Source: Trichoplax sp. H2 (taxonomy: Eukaryota > Placozoa > Uniplacotomia > Trichoplacea). Taken from it: a stretch of 64,000 nt of DNA. The notes below the pieces were generated by a model. That model was not told where the DNA came from, did not search any database, and saw nothing but the letters and a program-made list of their open reading frames with translations. The position numbers and the translations under genes are program-made. Below, piece by piece: positions 62,701 to 64,000 of the stretch; the stretch's first letter is position 1, and every line of letters begins with the position of its first letter. The stretch is from NCBI GenBank assembly GCA_003344405.1, contig NOWV01000030.1:544625-608624 (forward strand), written 5' to 3'.

Positions 62701-63447
62701 CAAGGATGGTCCATACGACATACATTAGTATCTGTTCACAAATTCGTATCTTAAGTACCGTAAGTCATCATTTGCACTTTAGTGATTATCAATCAATTAT
62801 GCTATTAAAAAATTGTTTCCCTAACCTTCAGAACAATTTACGCCAGCATATCCCTGACTACAAGTGCAGTTATAAGAGAATTTTCCTAAACTGTGACATG
62901 CAGCTCCGTTTTCACATGGATCACTTCTATTACATATATTAACATCTACAAAGAGAAAATATTATAAAGATGTACTGAATAAATCTCAAGTTATTAAATC
63001 TGTTCAATCATACGGCACAAGTGTATGCATTTTGACAGCCATAAATTTTTGTCGTCATTGTTCTTTGCGATTACAATTTTCCAATTTGCAAATTAGAATT
63101 CAACATACTTGTATCGCAATGAATACCAATCCAATTTCGTGGACATTGGCACCGATATCCATTAACCTCATTGATGCATGTAGCTTGGTTATTGCAAGGA
63201 TTAGATACACATTCATTGATATCTAAAGTATGAATGGAACAAATAGCCCTAGCACAGGTTAAGAAAGTTTTCATTCTAGCACGCTTATTATTATTATATT
63301 GCAATAATTCGACAGATATTATCTTGCCTTGTAAGCAATGTTTTCCTGTATAGCCAGATTTACAAGTACAATTATATTGATAAGGTTCAAGAAAAGTACA
63401 GGCGCTACCATTGCCGCAAGGTGTCGTAGTTCTGCAGACATTAACGT
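55876..63447 (-). CDS. Gene D: multi-EGF, FN3-like single-pass membrane protein (5' end beyond right edge)
   Basis: Exons in order: EGFs 63328-63447, 63109-63222, 62826-62945, 62612-62731, 62312-62431, 62115-62234, 61350-61466, 61030-61149, 60828-60947, 60617-60733, 60311-60430, 60122-60241, 59478-59597, 59282-59401, 59043-59162, 58442-58561, 58243-58362, 57733-57858; then 57262-57627 (FN3-like), 56902-57055 (membrane helix), 56739-56797, 56544-56602, 56246-56456 and 55876-56087 (tail, stop). All phases agree down to the stop. Most EGFs are alpha type (120 bp, D-x-N-x-C-R), with calcium-type ones at 63109, 61350 and 60617. There is no NIDO-AMOP-VWD part, so D is a different family member from B. 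The first visible exon is entered in phase 1 from an acceptor, so coding exons must lie further right. Confidence 0.8.
56902..57055 (-). CDS. Gene D membrane-helix exon
   Basis: 154 bp, phase 1 to phase 2. It opens [11 protein letters not shown], then a hydrophobic run [13 protein letters not shown] and [13 protein letters not shown] stopped by CKRRSK. The basic stop-transfer after the helix gives an outside N-terminus. Confidence 0.8.
57262..57627 (-). CDS. Gene D juxtamembrane exon, FN3-like
   Basis: 366 bp, phase 1-1, between the last EGF and the membrane helix. It contains STIKVEWNI, a HVQYRKL strand and an [13 protein letters not shown] strand, the order W, Y-x-x, L-x-x-x-x-Y-x-V seen in fibronectin type III domains. 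It is followed by about 40 charged residues. A SEA-like fold was considered, but no G-S-V-V-V-like loop is seen. The exact donor is one of two GT sites three bases apart (57262 or 57259). Confidence 0.5.
57733..63447 (-). CDS. Gene D EGF-exon array (18 EGFs)
   Basis: One EGF per exon, 114-126 bp, phase 1-1. Intron lengths vary from about 90 to 870 bp; the intron at 61467-62114 holds a solo LTR. The donor after 63328-63447 is GC instead of GT, and GTCAAT follows 62612-62731. The alpha-type exons share the Y-x-Y-x-C-x-C core and GYTG ends. Exon 62115-62234 has YTDQNC in place of YTGQNC. Confidence 0.85.
61559..62109 (-). mobile_element. Solo LTR, family 1, copy 3, inside a gene D intron
   Basis: 551 bp from TGTCACAATT to CCGTAACA, with the exact 5-bp duplication TCTAC at 61554-61558 and 62110-62114. 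The right duplication holds the splice donor of exon 62115-62234 (GTAGA on the minus strand). It has the same orientation as the gene, so the LTR promoter would fire in the sense direction. Confidence 0.88.
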
Positions 63448-63483
63448 CTAGATACAAGAAAGATTACATAATAATAAGACAAC

Positions 63484-64000
63484 TGTAATGTAACTTAGTA
63501 TTGTGATTGTAGACTGTTAGCCATGTTTAGTATAATGCACGGTAGATATTTATCCTAAGAGATATTTGGTAGCTGTAACTATAGATTGTAGTGGTAGAGA
63601 CTCTATGCTAGAGTACAGATGACTATATACAGTAAGCTGTTAAGTTACTAATATGGCTATAGGTAAAAATAGAACTGTAAATCATATATTAGGATATGGT
63701 TAATTCATTGTACTTTGGCTGGTGTGAATAATGTCTACGTAAGTACTGTAGTCGTATCCATATTGGATTAATGATGGTCCGCAGTAGAATAGTCTTACTA
63801 AGAATAATTTAACTATGTGTAAAATAAGGTAAAAGGTTGCCATGCGGATTGTAGCTGCGAATGCTACGAAAAGTATAAAAGCATGCAACTTTAGATTATT
63901 CTGTTAGTTCGTTCTAGAAGTCTTTAGAAGTAGTATTCGGCTAGAGTAGAGCTGTGTAGTTAATCCTTATATAAGATTGAATAAAGCCCTTATTTTTCTA
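63484..64000 (+). mobile_element. LTR, family 2, copy b (cut by right edge)
   Basis: Starts TGTAATGTAAC and matches 53227-53778 in inverted orientation up to the window end. TATATAAG and GAATAAAG near 63970-63985 correspond to copy a. Its far end and target duplication lie outside, so it could be solo or part of a longer element. It lies just upstream of the first visible gene D exon and on the opposite strand. Confidence 0.75.

Noticed and set aside
1-64000. CRISPR arrays, bacterial operons, tRNA or rRNA genes
   Set aside because: The regular repeats are EGF exons with introns, and no tRNA-like cloverleaf or rRNA stretch was seen on reading both strands.

Overview
The window is AT-rich animal DNA. 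Its coding content consists of spliced genes for large extracellular or membrane proteins built almost entirely from EGF-like repeats. MNNL-like, NIDO, AMOP, VWD and SEA-like domains, phase 1-1 EGF exons of 114-123 bp and short GT-AG introns all point to a metazoan. The domain set is compatible with a sponge or another early-branching animal, but nothing here fixes the species. All recognisable genes lie head to tail on the minus strand, so each reads from high to low coordinates.

Layout, left to right. (1) Gene A, 7508 to 1, runs off the left edge: signal-peptide exon, two exons of a Notch-ligand-like N-terminal (MNNL-like) domain, then 20 complete and one cut EGF exons. (2) 7.5-12.5 kb is non-coding and holds two solo LTRs. 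(3) Pseudogene C, 21584 to 12566, is a decayed copy of the same design with lost splice sites, stops and missing EGF cysteines. (4) 22.4-24.0 kb holds EGF relics and a solo LTR. (5) Gene B, 43946 (or 44962) to 24180, is complete in my model: 35 exons that stay in frame and encode about 3,700 residues. The order is signal peptide, MNNL-like domain, about 45 EGFs, NIDO, AMOP, VWD, a cadherin-like segment, 17 EGFs, SEA-like domain, 3 EGFs, one membrane helix and a short tail. The last 1,743 codons are a single 5.2-kb exon. (6) 45-55.9 kb is mostly non-coding, with solo LTRs and a small cluster of EGF relics (E). (7) Gene D, 63447 to 55876, runs off the right edge at its 5' end: 18 EGFs, an FN3-like exon, a membrane helix and a five-exon tail. 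Two LTRs sit at this end, one inside an intron and one just upstream of the first visible exon.

The locus looks like a birth-and-death cluster. A and B share a near-identical 5.5-6.4 kb block over their 5' halves. B's distal 5' flank instead matches pseudogene C and carries a second signal-peptide exon. The EGF exons follow a three-exon order (117-120-114 bp) repeated several times, part of A has been re-duplicated, and one EGF exon of B has lost its acceptor AG. Five solo-LTR insertions have 5-bp target duplications (four exact, one with a mismatch), and two more copies can be recognised by sequence. Since the EGF exons are symmetrical (phase 1-1), gain, loss or skipping of an exon does not disturb the frame, which would let such an array change quickly. 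A role in cell-surface recognition or adhesion is inferred, not shown.

Coordinates come from reading the sequence by eye; exon ends could be wrong by a base or two in a few places.
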